Shown: in pieces, positions 8,903 through 17,717 of the stretch
How positions within the stretch are numbered: the first letter of the stretch is position 1
Layout of the letters: each line of letters starts with the position of its first letter
From: Fusobacterium varium
GTDB lineage: Bacteria; Fusobacteriota; Fusobacteriia; Fusobacteriales; Fusobacteriaceae
Reading direction: 5' to 3'
Assembly (NCBI GenBank): GCA_900637705.1
Contig: LR134390.1
Coordinates: forward strand, 682,001-746,000
DNA length: 64,000 nucleotides
Made by a program: the position numbers and the translations under genes
The notes under the pieces: generated by a model
Database searches by the model: none
Told to the model about the DNA's origin: nothing
The model's input: only the letters and a program-made list of their open reading frames with translations

Positions 8903-8940
8903 AAGGCAGACTGTTTTATGGGCAGTCTGCCTTATTTTTT
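8903..8940 (+). terminator. Intrinsic terminator after malic enzyme
   Basis: AAGGCAGACTG (8903-8913) pairs with CAGTCTGCCTT (8923-8933), followed by a T run. It overlaps the 3' end of the converging gene and may serve both strands. Confidence 0.9.
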
Positions 8941-9226
8941 AAAATAGAATTTCATGTATAGTAAGTTCTGATTCTCCCTCTCTTAATTCATTTAATTGAG
9001 GAACGAATGTAGTAAAATGTTGAGTTTTCATATGTTTATTTAAAACTTCCATATTTTCCCATTTTTCTATAAAGGCAAGAACACTTCTGTTATTTTTATC
9101 CTGTACCATTTCATAAAAAATATTTCCTTTTTCTTTTCTTGTTTCCTCTGCTAATTTTTTTGCTATCTCTAAATATTTATCAATATTTTTTTCAGGTACA
9201 ATAGATTTTGCATATACAACTATCAT
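8939..9226 (-). CDS. Antibiotic-biosynthesis-monooxygenase (ABM) domain protein
   Basis: 95 aa, a single ferredoxin-like ABM domain of the YgiN type. It opens with MIVVYAKSIVPEKNIDKYLE and has the typical central NIFYEMVQDKNN and FIEKWENMEVLNKHMKT segments. Members include quinol monooxygenases and small stress proteins; the substrate here is unknown. The start follows AAAGGAGG by about 8 nt. It lies 59 bp after metH on the same strand and could be the last gene of the metF-metH transcript. Confidence 0.8.
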   Translation of the reverse strand: MIVVYAKSIVPEKNIDKYLEIAKKLAEETRKEKGNIFYEMVQDKNNRSVLAFIEKWENMEVLNKHMKTQHFTTFVPQLNELREGESELTIHEILF

Positions 9227-9285
9227 AATATTGGCCTCCTTTATTTAATTAATCTTATTATAACTGTATCAGATATTAAAAATTA

Positions 9286-12200
9286 TTACAAACTAAAATA
9301 AAAACTTTTTGGATTTGAAATATAAATACCACATACAGTACTCAATGGCAACATAGCATAATTACTAGTAAGTGAGGCACCTGTTTTTTCTCCATCAACG
9401 ATTTCAAAAATAGTTTTTTTGATGGAATGATCTGGAATTGATGGATAGCCTATAGCAGGTCTGATATTAGGTATCCAAATATTTTTTTCTTTCAAATAAC
9501 TTTCTAAAAATTCAGAAGCAGCCTCTGCGATTCTTGTGAGAAGAATATTTTCCATTATACTCATATAATTATCTTGAAGGAATAAAGAACTAGTTACTGA
9601 AATAACAAAAGCTCCTATAAAATCTTTTTTGTTGAAAAAATCGCTTATTCCAATATCTTTATTTTTTATTTTTCCTCTTGTAAAAGATATACTCCAGCTT
9701 TTATCTCCATCATTTATTGTTAAGGTATCTGAATTTTTACACATGGAAAAATTCCAAATGAACATCTTATTTTTATATTATTTTCTTTCATTTTATCGAA
9801 AATATGTTTAGCATCACCTAATGTCTGTTCTTCTAAAGGAGTATTTTTAACTTTCATATTATGTAAAAGAAAATTCCAATTGATATATTTTTCAATTCTT
9901 TCAAGAGTAAATTCTAGATACTGTTTTCCTAATTGATTTGGAAGTACAATTTCTGAAGAAAAGTTATCTTTTAAACAGATTTCTTTTTCAGAATTTTCTT
10001 TTTTAGTATTTAGATATATGCTGCAAAGGTTTTCAAGCTCTTTTGTTTTTTCTTCCATAAATACTTCTTTATCACCATAGATAAGTTTATTTATCATTGT
10101 GAGAGTATCCAAAGCATCTGTAGTATGAAAAGTCCTTTTTTTATAAAAGGGTTCTAATTTAACAGCAGTATGCAATTTCGATGTAGCTGCTCCTGCCACA
10201 AGAACAGGAATAGATATTTTATTCTCATTTAAAAGGGATAAAGTTTTTTCCATTTCTTTTAATGAAGGACTGATAAGACCACTTAATGTAATAATATCTA
10301 CACTGTTTTTTATAGCTTCTTCTAATATTTTTTCTTTACTTACCATAACTCCTAAATCTATTACTTCATAACCATTACACTTTAAAACTGTTCCAGCAAT
10401 ATTTTTACCTATATCATGGACATCTCCTTCAACAGTGGCCATAAGAATTTTACCTTTTATTCTTATATCGGCTTTTACTTTCATGTGAGGTTTGAGAATA
10501 TCCACAGCCTTATTCATAACACTTGCTGATCTTATAAGCTGTGGAAGATATAGTTCACCTTTTTCAAAAAGAATACCTATTTTATCCATACCTTTCATTA
10601 AGATATTTTGTATTATATCCAATGGAGTCATATTTTTTAGAGCAGTATTTATATCTGTGTCAAAAGTTGTACTTCCCCCATAAATAAGAGCTCTTTCTAT
10701 TCTATCTTTTAAAGATTCAAAATCATTATTTATCATTTTATTAGTGGAAGAACTATTAGGTTTTAAGTTAACAGAAGCATTTTTTAATTTTGCAGCAAGT
10801 TCTAATATAGAATCAAGAGATTCTGTATTTCCATTTATCAATGCTAAAATTATATCCCTTTCATCTGAAGTAAGCTGGGGTGCTTTTTCACCAGGATTCA
10901 TTATAGCAAAATTCATTCCTTTTTCTTTTGCAGCTTCAATAAAAAGAGAATGTATAGCTGCTCTCAATGAATTATTTCCTCTAAAAGCAAAAGATAAGTT
11001 GCTAAGTCCACCACTAATACCACAATATGAAAGATTTTCCTTTAGCCATTGAATTGTTTTTAAAAAATTTAATCCATTGTATCTATCATCTTTGCTTCCA
11101 GTACCAATAGCAAGTATATTTGGATCAAAAATTATATCTGAGTCAGAAAAGTTTTCTTCTTTTAATAATTTGTATGAACGATTACAGATTTCTATTTTTC
11201 TTTCAAAAGATATTCCCTGCCCTTTTTCATCAAAAGCCATAACTACTACAGCAGCCCCATATTTTTTTATTATTCTGGCTTTTTTTCTGAAGGATTCCTC
11301 ACCTTCTTTTAGAGAAATAGAATTTACTATTGATTTTCCAGCTATATTCTTTAAAGCAGTTTCAATAGTGAGAAAATCTGATGAATCTATCATTATAGGA
11401 ACTTTTGAAACTATTGGATCATTTTGGATTATTCTTAAGAACTTTTCCATTTCTTCGTGGGGTATTAATAATCCATCATCAAGATTGATATCTAAAACAG
11501 CAGCTCCTTTTTCTATTTGTAAGCGAGCAATTTCTAAAGCTTTTATATAATTTTTTTCTTCAATCAATGTTTTAAATATTTTAGAACCAGCTACATTATT
11601 TCTTTCACCAATTACTGTGAATTTATTATTGAAATTATATATTTCATTTCCAGATAAAAAACATTTATTTTCTTTAACAATAATAGGTCTGGGTTCTTTA
11701 TTTTTTACTAAATCAGCTATTGCTTTGATATGTGAAAAATGTGTTCCACAACATCCACCTAGAATATTCACTTGTTTTTTATCTACTAATTCTTTTAAAT
11801 ATCCAGTTGTTATTTCAGGAGTTTCTTCATATTCACCATTTTCATTAGGAAGTCCAGCATTTGGATACAATGAAATATATTTATCTGTAAAAGCAGCTAT
11901 TTTTTTATCATTGGAATAAGGTCTTTAGCTCCAAAGGAACAATTAAGTCCAAAGGAAATGATAGAAGGTCTATCTAGAGCAACAATTAATGATTCTATGC
12001 TTTGTCCTGAAAAGATTTTTCCTTGTTTATTTACAGTTGCAGAAATCATAATTGGAAGTTGAATATTTTTCTTTTCAAAAAGCTCTTCAGCAGCTATAAG
12101 TGCAGCTTTAGCATTTAACCCATCAAATATAGTTTCTATCAATATACAGTCAGCACCACCATCTATGACACCTTCTATCTGTTCGGAATAGATATTTTTC

Positions 12201-12622
12201 ATTTGATCAAAATTAAGTTCTCTTTCATAAGGATTATCTCCAACTGGAAGGGAAAGACTTTTACTTGTGGGACCAATAGAACCAGCAACATATATTTTTT
12301 TTCCAGAAGTTTTATAGAAATTATCTGCTATTTCCCTAGCTAATTCAGCTCCTTTTTTTGAAAGTGTATAGGACATATCTTCTATTCCATAATCTTTTAG
12401 AGATATTCTGTTACAATTAAATGAGTTAGTTTCAATGATATCAGCTCCAGCTTTTATATAACCAGTATGTATTTCTTTAATAATATCAGGTCTTGAAATA
12501 TTTAGAATTTCATTACACCCCTTTTTTCCTTGAAAATCAATCTCTGAAAGGTTATATTTTTGAATAGCTGTTCCTGTAGCCCCATCTAATACCAGTATTC
12601 TTTTTTTTAGTTCGTTTATCAT
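9286..12622 (-). CDS. metH: Cobalamin-dependent methionine synthase, interrupted by two frameshifts
   Basis: Transfers a methyl group from methyltetrahydrofolate to homocysteine through cobalamin. Domains in order: homocysteine-binding (ILVLDGATGTAIQ at the start; zinc cysteines in GLNCSFG and LGGCCGTH), pterin-binding (NVAGSKIF onward), cap plus B12-binding with the GDVHDIGKNI motif, and a C-terminal activation domain (RPAIGYPSIPDH). One-base deficits break the frame at the A7 run 11900-11906 and the A5 run 9734-9738 (coding-strand A). Restoring one A at each gives one 1112-residue protein, a normal MetH length, and restores MIKKIAAFTDKY and FPCVKNSD. The start overlaps the metF stop (TAATG). 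Sequencing error is the likely cause; decay is the alternative. Confidence 0.9.
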
Positions 12623-13503
12623 TATCTGTTACCTCCAGAAATTTCTCTTATATGTGCAATATTTGCCATTATTTTTTTAGCTGTATCTACTTTATTCATA
12701 GTATACAAATGTATTCCATCAATATCAGATGTTATTAAATCTATAATCTGTTCAGTGGCATATGCAGTTCCAGCTTCTTTTAATGCTTGAGTATTATTTT
12801 CATATTTATTTAATATCTTTTGAAATTTTTCTGGAATACTGCATCCACACATTGAAGTTATTTTTCTTATTTGTTTTGCATTTGTGACAGGCATTATACC
12901 TGCAACTAATGGTATATTTATTTGAAGCTTATTTAACTTATCCCTAAAACGATAAAAAGATTCATTGTCAAAAAATATTTGTGAAATTAAGAAGTCAGTT
13001 CCAGAATCTACTTTTCTTTTTAGATTAAAAAGATCAAGAAGATCATTTGTTTCTAGGTGACCTTCTGGATAATATGCTCCACCTATTGAAAATTCTCTTT
13101 TTTCTTTAACATAAGAAATAAGATCTTGTGCATATTTAAAATCTCCTTCTCCTATAGGAGTAGAATCTTTAGGCTTATCTCCTCTTAAAGCAAGGATATT
13201 TTCTATATTATTGGCTCTTAATTGTTTTAATATATCATCAATTTCATTTTTTTTAGCTCCCAAACATGTGAGATGTGCTAAAGCTTCTATTTTATTATTA
13301 TTTTTAATTTTTGAAGCAATTTCTACTGTATTTCCTCGGGTAGCCCCACCAGCTCCATATGTGACACTAATGAAGTCAGGTTGTAATTTTGCAAGTTCAT
13401 CAATAGAAGAATAAACATCTTCCAAAGAATATATACTATTTGGTGGAAATACTTCAAAGGATACAATTGTTTTTTTTCTTTTAAATAATTCTGAAATTTT
13501 CAT
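12622..13503 (-). CDS. metF: Methylenetetrahydrofolate reductase
   Basis: Reduces 5,10-methylene- to 5-methyltetrahydrofolate, the methyl donor for MetH. It is a 293-aa FAD-dependent TIM barrel with VSFEVFPPNS near residue 14 (catalytic glutamate), FISVTYGAGGATRGNT near residue 44, ALRGDKPKD near residue 108 and GGAYYPEGH near residue 141. The start ATG follows an AGGAGA-type site. It is the first gene after the minus-strand SAM-I riboswitch and overlaps metH by one base, so the two should be co-translated and shut off together by SAM. Confidence 0.95.
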   Translation of the reverse strand: MKISELFKRKKTIVSFEVFPPNSIYSLEDVYSSIDELAKLQPDFISVTYGAGGATRGNTVEIASKIKNNNKIEALAHLTCLGAKKNEIDDILKQLRANNIENILALRGDKPKDSTPIGEGDFKYAQDLISYVKEKREFSIGGAYYPEGHLETNDLLDLFNLKRKVDSGTDFLISQIFFDNESFYRFRDKLNKLQINIPLVAGIMPVTNAKQIRKITSMCGCSIPEKFQKILNKYENNTQALKEAGTAYATEQIIDLITSDIDGIHLYTMNKVDTAKKIMANIAHIREISGGNR

Positions 13504-13529
13504 TTGCTCATCTCCTGTTTGAATCCAAT

Positions 13530-13670
13530 AAAAAAAGCTTTTTCCACCTGATAGATGAAAAAAGCTTAAAATTTTAGAATTTAAACCATCTATCAGGAAT
13601 TAGCACCACACTTAAAAGCAGGTTGCTGAGATATCAAAGGGCCTGTCCCTCCATCTCTCTCTATGGATTT
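13530..13670 (-). promoter_or_regulatory. SAM-I (S-box) riboswitch upstream of metF-metH
   Basis: Read on the minus strand: the aptamer spans 13670-13582, with P1 formed by AAATCCAT and ATGGTTTA, and core motifs GAGGGACAGGCCC, CAGCAACC and GGTGCTAA. The terminator hairpin (about 13568-13538) has an AAGCTTTTTTC / GAAAAAGCTT stem and a T run. A perfect 10-bp antiterminator is available between CTGATAGATG (13597-13588) and CATCTATCAG (13557-13548). The architecture matches the metK leader. Confidence 0.96.
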
Positions 13671-13683
13671 AATTATTTCATGA

Positions 13684-13712
13684 ATTGTATCACATTCAAA
13701 TATTATTGTCAA
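13684..13712 (-). promoter_or_regulatory. Promoter of metF riboswitch transcript
   Basis: Minus strand: TTGACA (13712-13707), 17 bp, TACAAT (13689-13684), just upstream of the aptamer. Confidence 0.8.
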
Positions 13713-13805
13713 TAGAGGAAAAATAAGAAGTTATTCTTTTGAATTTATACAATAGTGAAAAAATGTGGTATAATTCTTATAAAAGGATATAGAAAAGGAG
13801 TAGAT

Positions 13806-14930
13806 ATGAGGGGAGTTATTTTAAAAAATGTTGAAAAAGTATATCCTAATGGCTTTAAAGCTGTTCATGGAATAGATTTAGAAATAAAACCTGGAGAATT
13901 TATGGTATTGGTAGGACCTTCAGGGTGTGCTAAATCAACCATGTTGAGAATGATAGCTGGGCTGGAAGATATAACAAGTGGAGAATTATGGATAGAAGGT
14001 AAAATATCTAATACTCTTCCACCTAAGGATAGAGGTATAGCAATGGTGTTTCAAAATTATGCTCTTTATCCACATATGTCTACTTATGAAAATATGGCTT
14101 TTGGATTAAAAATGGCAAAATTTCCTAAAAAAGAAATAGATAAGAGAGTAAGAGAAACTGCTGAAAGACTTGAAATAAGTGATATTTTGGATAGAAAACC
14201 TAAAGAAATGTCAGGGGGGCAGAAACAAAGAGTAGCATTAGGAAGGGCCATAGTAAGAGAACCAAAAGTATTTCTTTTTGATGAACCTCTTTCAAATTTA
14301 GATGCTAAATTAAGAGTATCTATGAGAGTAAGAATAACTCAGCTTCATAAAGAGCTTCTCAAAGAAGGTAAGGAAACTATAATGATATATGTAACTCATG
14401 ATCAAGTAGAAGCAATGACAATGGGAGATAGAATATGTGTGCTTAATAAAGGAAAAGTTATGCAGGTGGATACTCCAATGAATATATATAATTCTCCTAT
14501 AAATAAGTTTGTAGCTGGATTTATAGGTTCGCCAGCTATGAATATAGTTGAAGGAGAACTTTTGGAAGAAAATGGAGATATTGTAGTAAAATTAGATGCA
14601 GATACTTATTTAGCTTTAGATAAGAAAAAGTATGAAAAATTAAAAAATAACATTGGAGAAAAAATATGGTTTGGAATAAGACCAGAAAATATAAAGGTGT
14701 CTGATGAAATTGATAAAACCAAAAATAGAATTGAAGGGATTGTCAGTGCAGTAGAAAATATGGGAAATGAAGTATATATATATTTTAAAATAGGAGAAAA
14801 GGAGTTTACAGCAAGAGCTTCTACAAATGTAATTGAGAATGTTTCATTTGGGAAAAAACTATTTTTTGACTTTAATATGTTAAATATTCATATTTTCCAT
14901 TATAAAACAGAAAAAAATATATCAAAATAG
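13806..14930 (+). CDS. ugpC: ABC transporter ATPase, UgpC/MsmK type
   Basis: Cytoplasmic ATP-hydrolysing subunit for sugar or glycerol-phosphate importers (374 aa). Walker A is VGPSGCAKSTML near residue 37, the signature MSGGQKQRVALGRA near residue 135, Walker B VFLFDEPLSNLD and the H-loop VTHDQVEAMT. A regulatory TOBE domain follows (residues about 240-370). I start at ATG 13806, behind AAGGAG; an upstream in-frame ATG at 13755 lacks a ribosome site. No permease or binding protein is nearby, so it probably energises several importers encoded elsewhere, as MsmK does. The exact substrate is unknown. Confidence 0.88.
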   Translation: MRGVILKNVEKVYPNGFKAVHGIDLEIKPGEFMVLVGPSGCAKSTMLRMIAGLEDITSGELWIEGKISNTLPPKDRGIAMVFQNYALYPHMSTYENMAFGLKMAKFPKKEIDKRVRETAERLEISDILDRKPKEMSGGQKQRVALGRAIVREPKVFLFDEPLSNLDAKLRVSMRVRITQLHKELLKEGKETIMIYVTHDQVEAMTMGDRICVLNKGKVMQVDTPMNIYNSPINKFVAGFIGSPAMNIVEGELLEENGDIVVKLDADTYLALDKKKYEKLKNNIGEKIWFGIRPENIKVSDEIDKTKNRIEGIVSAVENMGNEVYIYFKIGEKEFTARASTNVIENVSFGKKLFFDFNMLNIHIFHYKTEKNISK

Positions 14931-15024
14931 GAAAAATTAAATTTAATCTCTTTATTTCTTAAAGATTATGAGGTATACTAATATTAACTATACATCATTA
15001 TCATTATTCAAAGGGGGAATAATC

Positions 15025-15576
15025 ATGACAAATCAGTATAATAAAGATGGTAAAAAAGAAGGACTATGGGTAAAAACTTACGATAATGGGAGAATTCAAG
15101 AAGAAAAAAATTATGTAAATGGAATTAGAGAAGGCGAATACAAATCATATTATATGAATGGTCAGATAGAAACACATAAATTCTATAAAAATGGAAATAT
15201 TCATGGAGTATATGAAACTTTCTATAGTGATGGAAAGTTAAGTTCAAGACGTACTCTTGTGAATGGAGAAACAGTAGGACTTTATGAAGAGTTTTTCCCA
15301 AATGGAAAATTAAAAAAATCATCAGAACATGTAAGCAACTCAACAACAACAAAAAATATAAAATATTTCCCGAATGGACAAGTGAAACTTGATGTTAATT
15401 TTAAAAATGGAGCTATGTATGGTTCTTATAAAGAATATTTTTCAAATGGAGTTCTATATATAGAATGTAATTATGGAGAAAATGGAAAATTAGATGGTGT
15501 TTATAAAGAGTATGATGCTGAAGGAAAATTAGTAAAAGAATGCTATTATTCTAACGGCTCAGAACAATTTAAATAA
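15025..15576 (+). CDS. MORN-repeat-variant protein
   Basis: 183 aa, built almost entirely of repeats of the form (D/N)G-x4-5-G-x3-Y-x5-G, such as KKEGLWVKTYDNGRIQEE and IREGEYKSYYMNGQIETH, each about 22-24 residues. This is the MORN-variant antitoxin-like repeat common in fusobacteria. No signal peptide is seen. The start is ATG 15025 behind AAAGGGGGA; an in-frame ATG at 14968 has none. I see no toxin partner next to it, so a toxin-antitoxin role is not supported. It ends at a strong terminator. Confidence 0.8.
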   Translation: MTNQYNKDGKKEGLWVKTYDNGRIQEEKNYVNGIREGEYKSYYMNGQIETHKFYKNGNIHGVYETFYSDGKLSSRRTLVNGETVGLYEEFFPNGKLKKSSEHVSNSTTTKNIKYFPNGQVKLDVNFKNGAMYGSYKEYFSNGVLYIECNYGENGKLDGVYKEYDAEGKLVKECYYSNGSEQFK

Positions 15577-15594
15577 TAGAAAGAGAAAATAAGT

Positions 15595-15634
15595 AGCTGC
15601 CTGAAGAAAGAATATCTTTACAGGCAGCTTTTTT
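15595..15634 (+). terminator. Intrinsic terminator after MORN-variant gene
   Basis: AGCTGCCTG (15595-15603) with CAGGCAGCT (15621-15629) and a T run to 15634. Confidence 0.85.
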
Positions 15635-15670
15635 AATAAATAATTTCTATTAATTTAGTTTCTTTTAAAA

Positions 15671-16399
15671 TTAAAACGAAGTTACAATTGTATATTTAAA
15701 CTTATCCCCTCTAACAATTCGTTCAGTAAACATTACAGGGTTCTCATCTTCAAAGGTAACTCTTTCTATTTTTATAACTGGTTGAAATTTCATTAAATTA
15801 AGATGTTTTATTATTTCTTCATCTGGAGTAATTGGGTAAAAAGTTTCTTCACCTTTAGAAAACTTTATTGAAAATCGAGTTTTCAATATATTACATAAAG
15901 ATGAATTACTTAATTCGTCTTTATGAAGGCAATTAAACTTTTCTACTGGAAGATATGTTTTTTCAAAAATAAGTGGAACAGAATCTACAAGTCTTAAACG
16001 AGTAATTCTATGAATGTTACTATTTTCTTTTATTTTTAAAAAGTTTGCGACATATTTATCAGCAGGTATTATTTCAAAAGATAAAACTTTAGAAAAAGCT
16101 TCTTTTCCAAGTTTTTTCATTTCCTCAGTAAAATCATAAAATTTATATAGATCAGGTTTTAGTTGTTTAGAGGCAACAAAAGTTCCTTTTCCATGTTTTT
16201 TATAAATATATCCCATTTTTTCTAATTGAAAAATAGCCTGTCTTACAGTATCACGGCTTAAAGAAAATTTATCACAAAGTTCTCTTTCAGAAGGTAATTT
16301 TTCATGTTCTTTAAATTTATCACATTCTATTTCTGAAAGTAGAAAATTCATTAATTGACCATATAATGGCATTTTATTATTTTTATCAAAATCACACAT
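15671..16399 (-). CDS. GntR/HutC-family transcriptional regulator (UTRA domain)
   Basis: 242 aa. An N-terminal winged helix (KLPSERELCDKFSLSRDTVR near residue 38, then the wing YIYKKHGKGTFVAS) is followed by a UTRA effector domain (residues about 85-240, with IHRITRLRLVDSVPLIFEKTYL). Such proteins usually repress neighbouring sugar, amino-acid or phosphonate genes and release DNA on binding a small ligand. A terminator separates it from the aminotransferase gene upstream on the same strand; whether it controls that gene or itself is unknown. Confidence 0.88.
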   Translation of the reverse strand: MCDFDKNNKMPLYGQLMNFLLSEIECDKFKEHEKLPSERELCDKFSLSRDTVRQAIFQLEKMGYIYKKHGKGTFVASKQLKPDLYKFYDFTEEMKKLGKEAFSKVLSFEIIPADKYVANFLKIKENSNIHRITRLRLVDSVPLIFEKTYLPVEKFNCLHKDELSNSSLCNILKTRFSIKFSKGEETFYPITPDEEIIKHLNLMKFQPVIKIERVTFEDENPVMFTERIVRGDKFKYTIVTSF

Positions 16400-16490
16400 A
16401 AAATTTCCTTCTCCCGAATTTGAAATTATTTACACTAATAACATTATATAATATAAATCTAAAATTGAATAAAAGCAATAGATTAAACTT

Positions 16491-16535
16491 AAAAAGTCTC
16501 TTTTCAGACTTGAAGTGTCAAAAAAGAGACTTTTT
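16491..16535 (-). terminator. Terminator after the aminotransferase gene
   Basis: AAAAAGTCTCTTTT (16491-16504) and AAAAGAGACTTTTT (16522-16535) form a 14-bp stem ending in a T tract on either strand. It ends the minus-strand aminotransferase transcript. Confidence 0.85.
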
Positions 16536-16545
16536 ATGTAAAATG

Positions 16546-17652
16546 TTATTTTTTTAGAATTCTTAAAGTTTTTTCAATGGCTTTTAAAGTATAATCCAAT
16601 CTATAGAAACGGGCATTTTCACCCATATGTCCTATTCTAAGGACCTTATTACTTAAATAAGAATAAGAACCAGCTATCATTACTTCAAAATTATGGAGAA
16701 GGTAATCAGATACCTCTTTGCAATCATATCCTTCTGGAAGGCAAAAAGCAGTTACAGTTGGAGAATATCCATTTTTTAAGTAAAGTTCTACTCCCATATC
16801 CATAAGTCTAGTTCTTACATATTCAGCAGCTGTGTGGTGTCTTTCTCTAACTTTTTCTATTCCCTCATTATAAATGTTATCAATAGCAACATCGAAAGCA
16901 ATCAAATCACTGGCAGGCATTGTATAAGGAAAAAGCTGTTCTTTTACACAATTTTTCCATAAAGATAAATTACAGTAAAAAGAAGCAATAGGAGTTTTTC
17001 TGCTCTCAATAGCTTTCCAAGCATCATTGCTTACTGTCATTATTGTAATTCCAGAAGGAGCAGAAAAAACTTTTTGAGAACCTCCTAAAGCAATATCAAT
17101 TCCCCAGCCATCTACATCTAACTGTACTCCACCTACGGCAGCAACGCTGTCAACTACTGTCATGATTCCTTCTGATTTTAAAATTTTACAAATAACTTCA
17201 ACGTTATTAAGTACTCCAGAAGGAGTGTCACAATGAACTATAGTAGCATATTTAAAATTTTTATTTTTTTCAAGAAATATTCTTAATTTATCAATATCAA
17301 GAGTTTTTTTTATATCAGTTTCAAGTAGAGTAACTTCTCCACCATAAGTTTCTACTAGATCTTTGAATCCATCTCCAAAGATACCATTTGATATAACAAG
17401 AACTTTATCTCCAGGTTCAGTAAGTGAGGCACAAGCAGTATCTAATCCAAGCATACCTTCACCATTCATTATAATAGTCTGAGCTTTTTTAGCACCAAAT
17501 AATTTTCCAGTTTTTTTACATAATTTATCATAAAAATTAAAAAAATTAGGATCTAAATCAGGATTTCCAAAAAAGCTACATCTAGCTTTTAAAACATTTT
17601 CTCTTACCATTGTGGGTCCAGGAGTCATCATAAGATAATTTGCTTTATACAA
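16546..17652 (-). CDS. Class V aminotransferase (alanine-glyoxylate / AEP transaminase-like)
   Basis: PLP-dependent enzyme of 368 aa. MMTPGPTMVRENVL at the start, NGEGMLGLDTACASL, VHCDTPSGVLN, VVDSVAAVGG (PLP-binding aspartate) and the lysine in GGSQKVFSAPSG place it with alanine-glyoxylate, serine-pyruvate and 2-aminoethylphosphonate transaminases. The exact substrate cannot be told. Translation probably begins at TTG 17652, 8 nt after GGAGG. It lies downstream of the CoA-activase gene on the same strand (66 bp) and upstream of a GntR regulator; a link with phosphonate or glyoxylate metabolism is only a guess. Confidence 0.82.
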   Translation of the reverse strand: MYKANYLMMTPGPTMVRENVLKARCSFFGNPDLDPNFFNFYDKLCKKTGKLFGAKKAQTIIMNGEGMLGLDTACASLTEPGDKVLVISNGIFGDGFKDLVETYGGEVTLLETDIKKTLDIDKLRIFLEKNKNFKYATIVHCDTPSGVLNNVEVICKILKSEGIMTVVDSVAAVGGVQLDVDGWGIDIALGGSQKVFSAPSGITIMTVSNDAWKAIESRKTPIASFYCNLSLWKNCVKEQLFPYTMPASDLIAFDVAIDNIYNEGIEKVRERHHTAAEYVRTRLMDMGVELYLKNGYSPTVTAFCLPEGYDCKEVSDYLLHNFEVMIAGSYSYLSNKVLRIGHMGENARFYRLDYTLKAIEKTLRILKK

Positions 17653-17717
17653 TCAATACACCTCCAAAATTTTAAAACCTCTTTATTTCTTTAATTATAT
17701 CATAAATTAAATATTTT

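Noticed and set aside
9629-11919. Several plus-strand ORFs opposite metH
   Set aside because: Antisense shadows of the metH domains; no start signals or recognisable motifs.
14968-15024. Earlier ATG extending the MORN-variant protein by 19 residues
   Set aside because: No ribosome site precedes it, while AAAGGGGGA lies at the right distance from ATG 15025.
15025-15576. MORN-variant protein as part of a toxin-antitoxin pair
   Set aside because: No candidate toxin gene adjoins it; the repeat type alone does not prove an antitoxin role.
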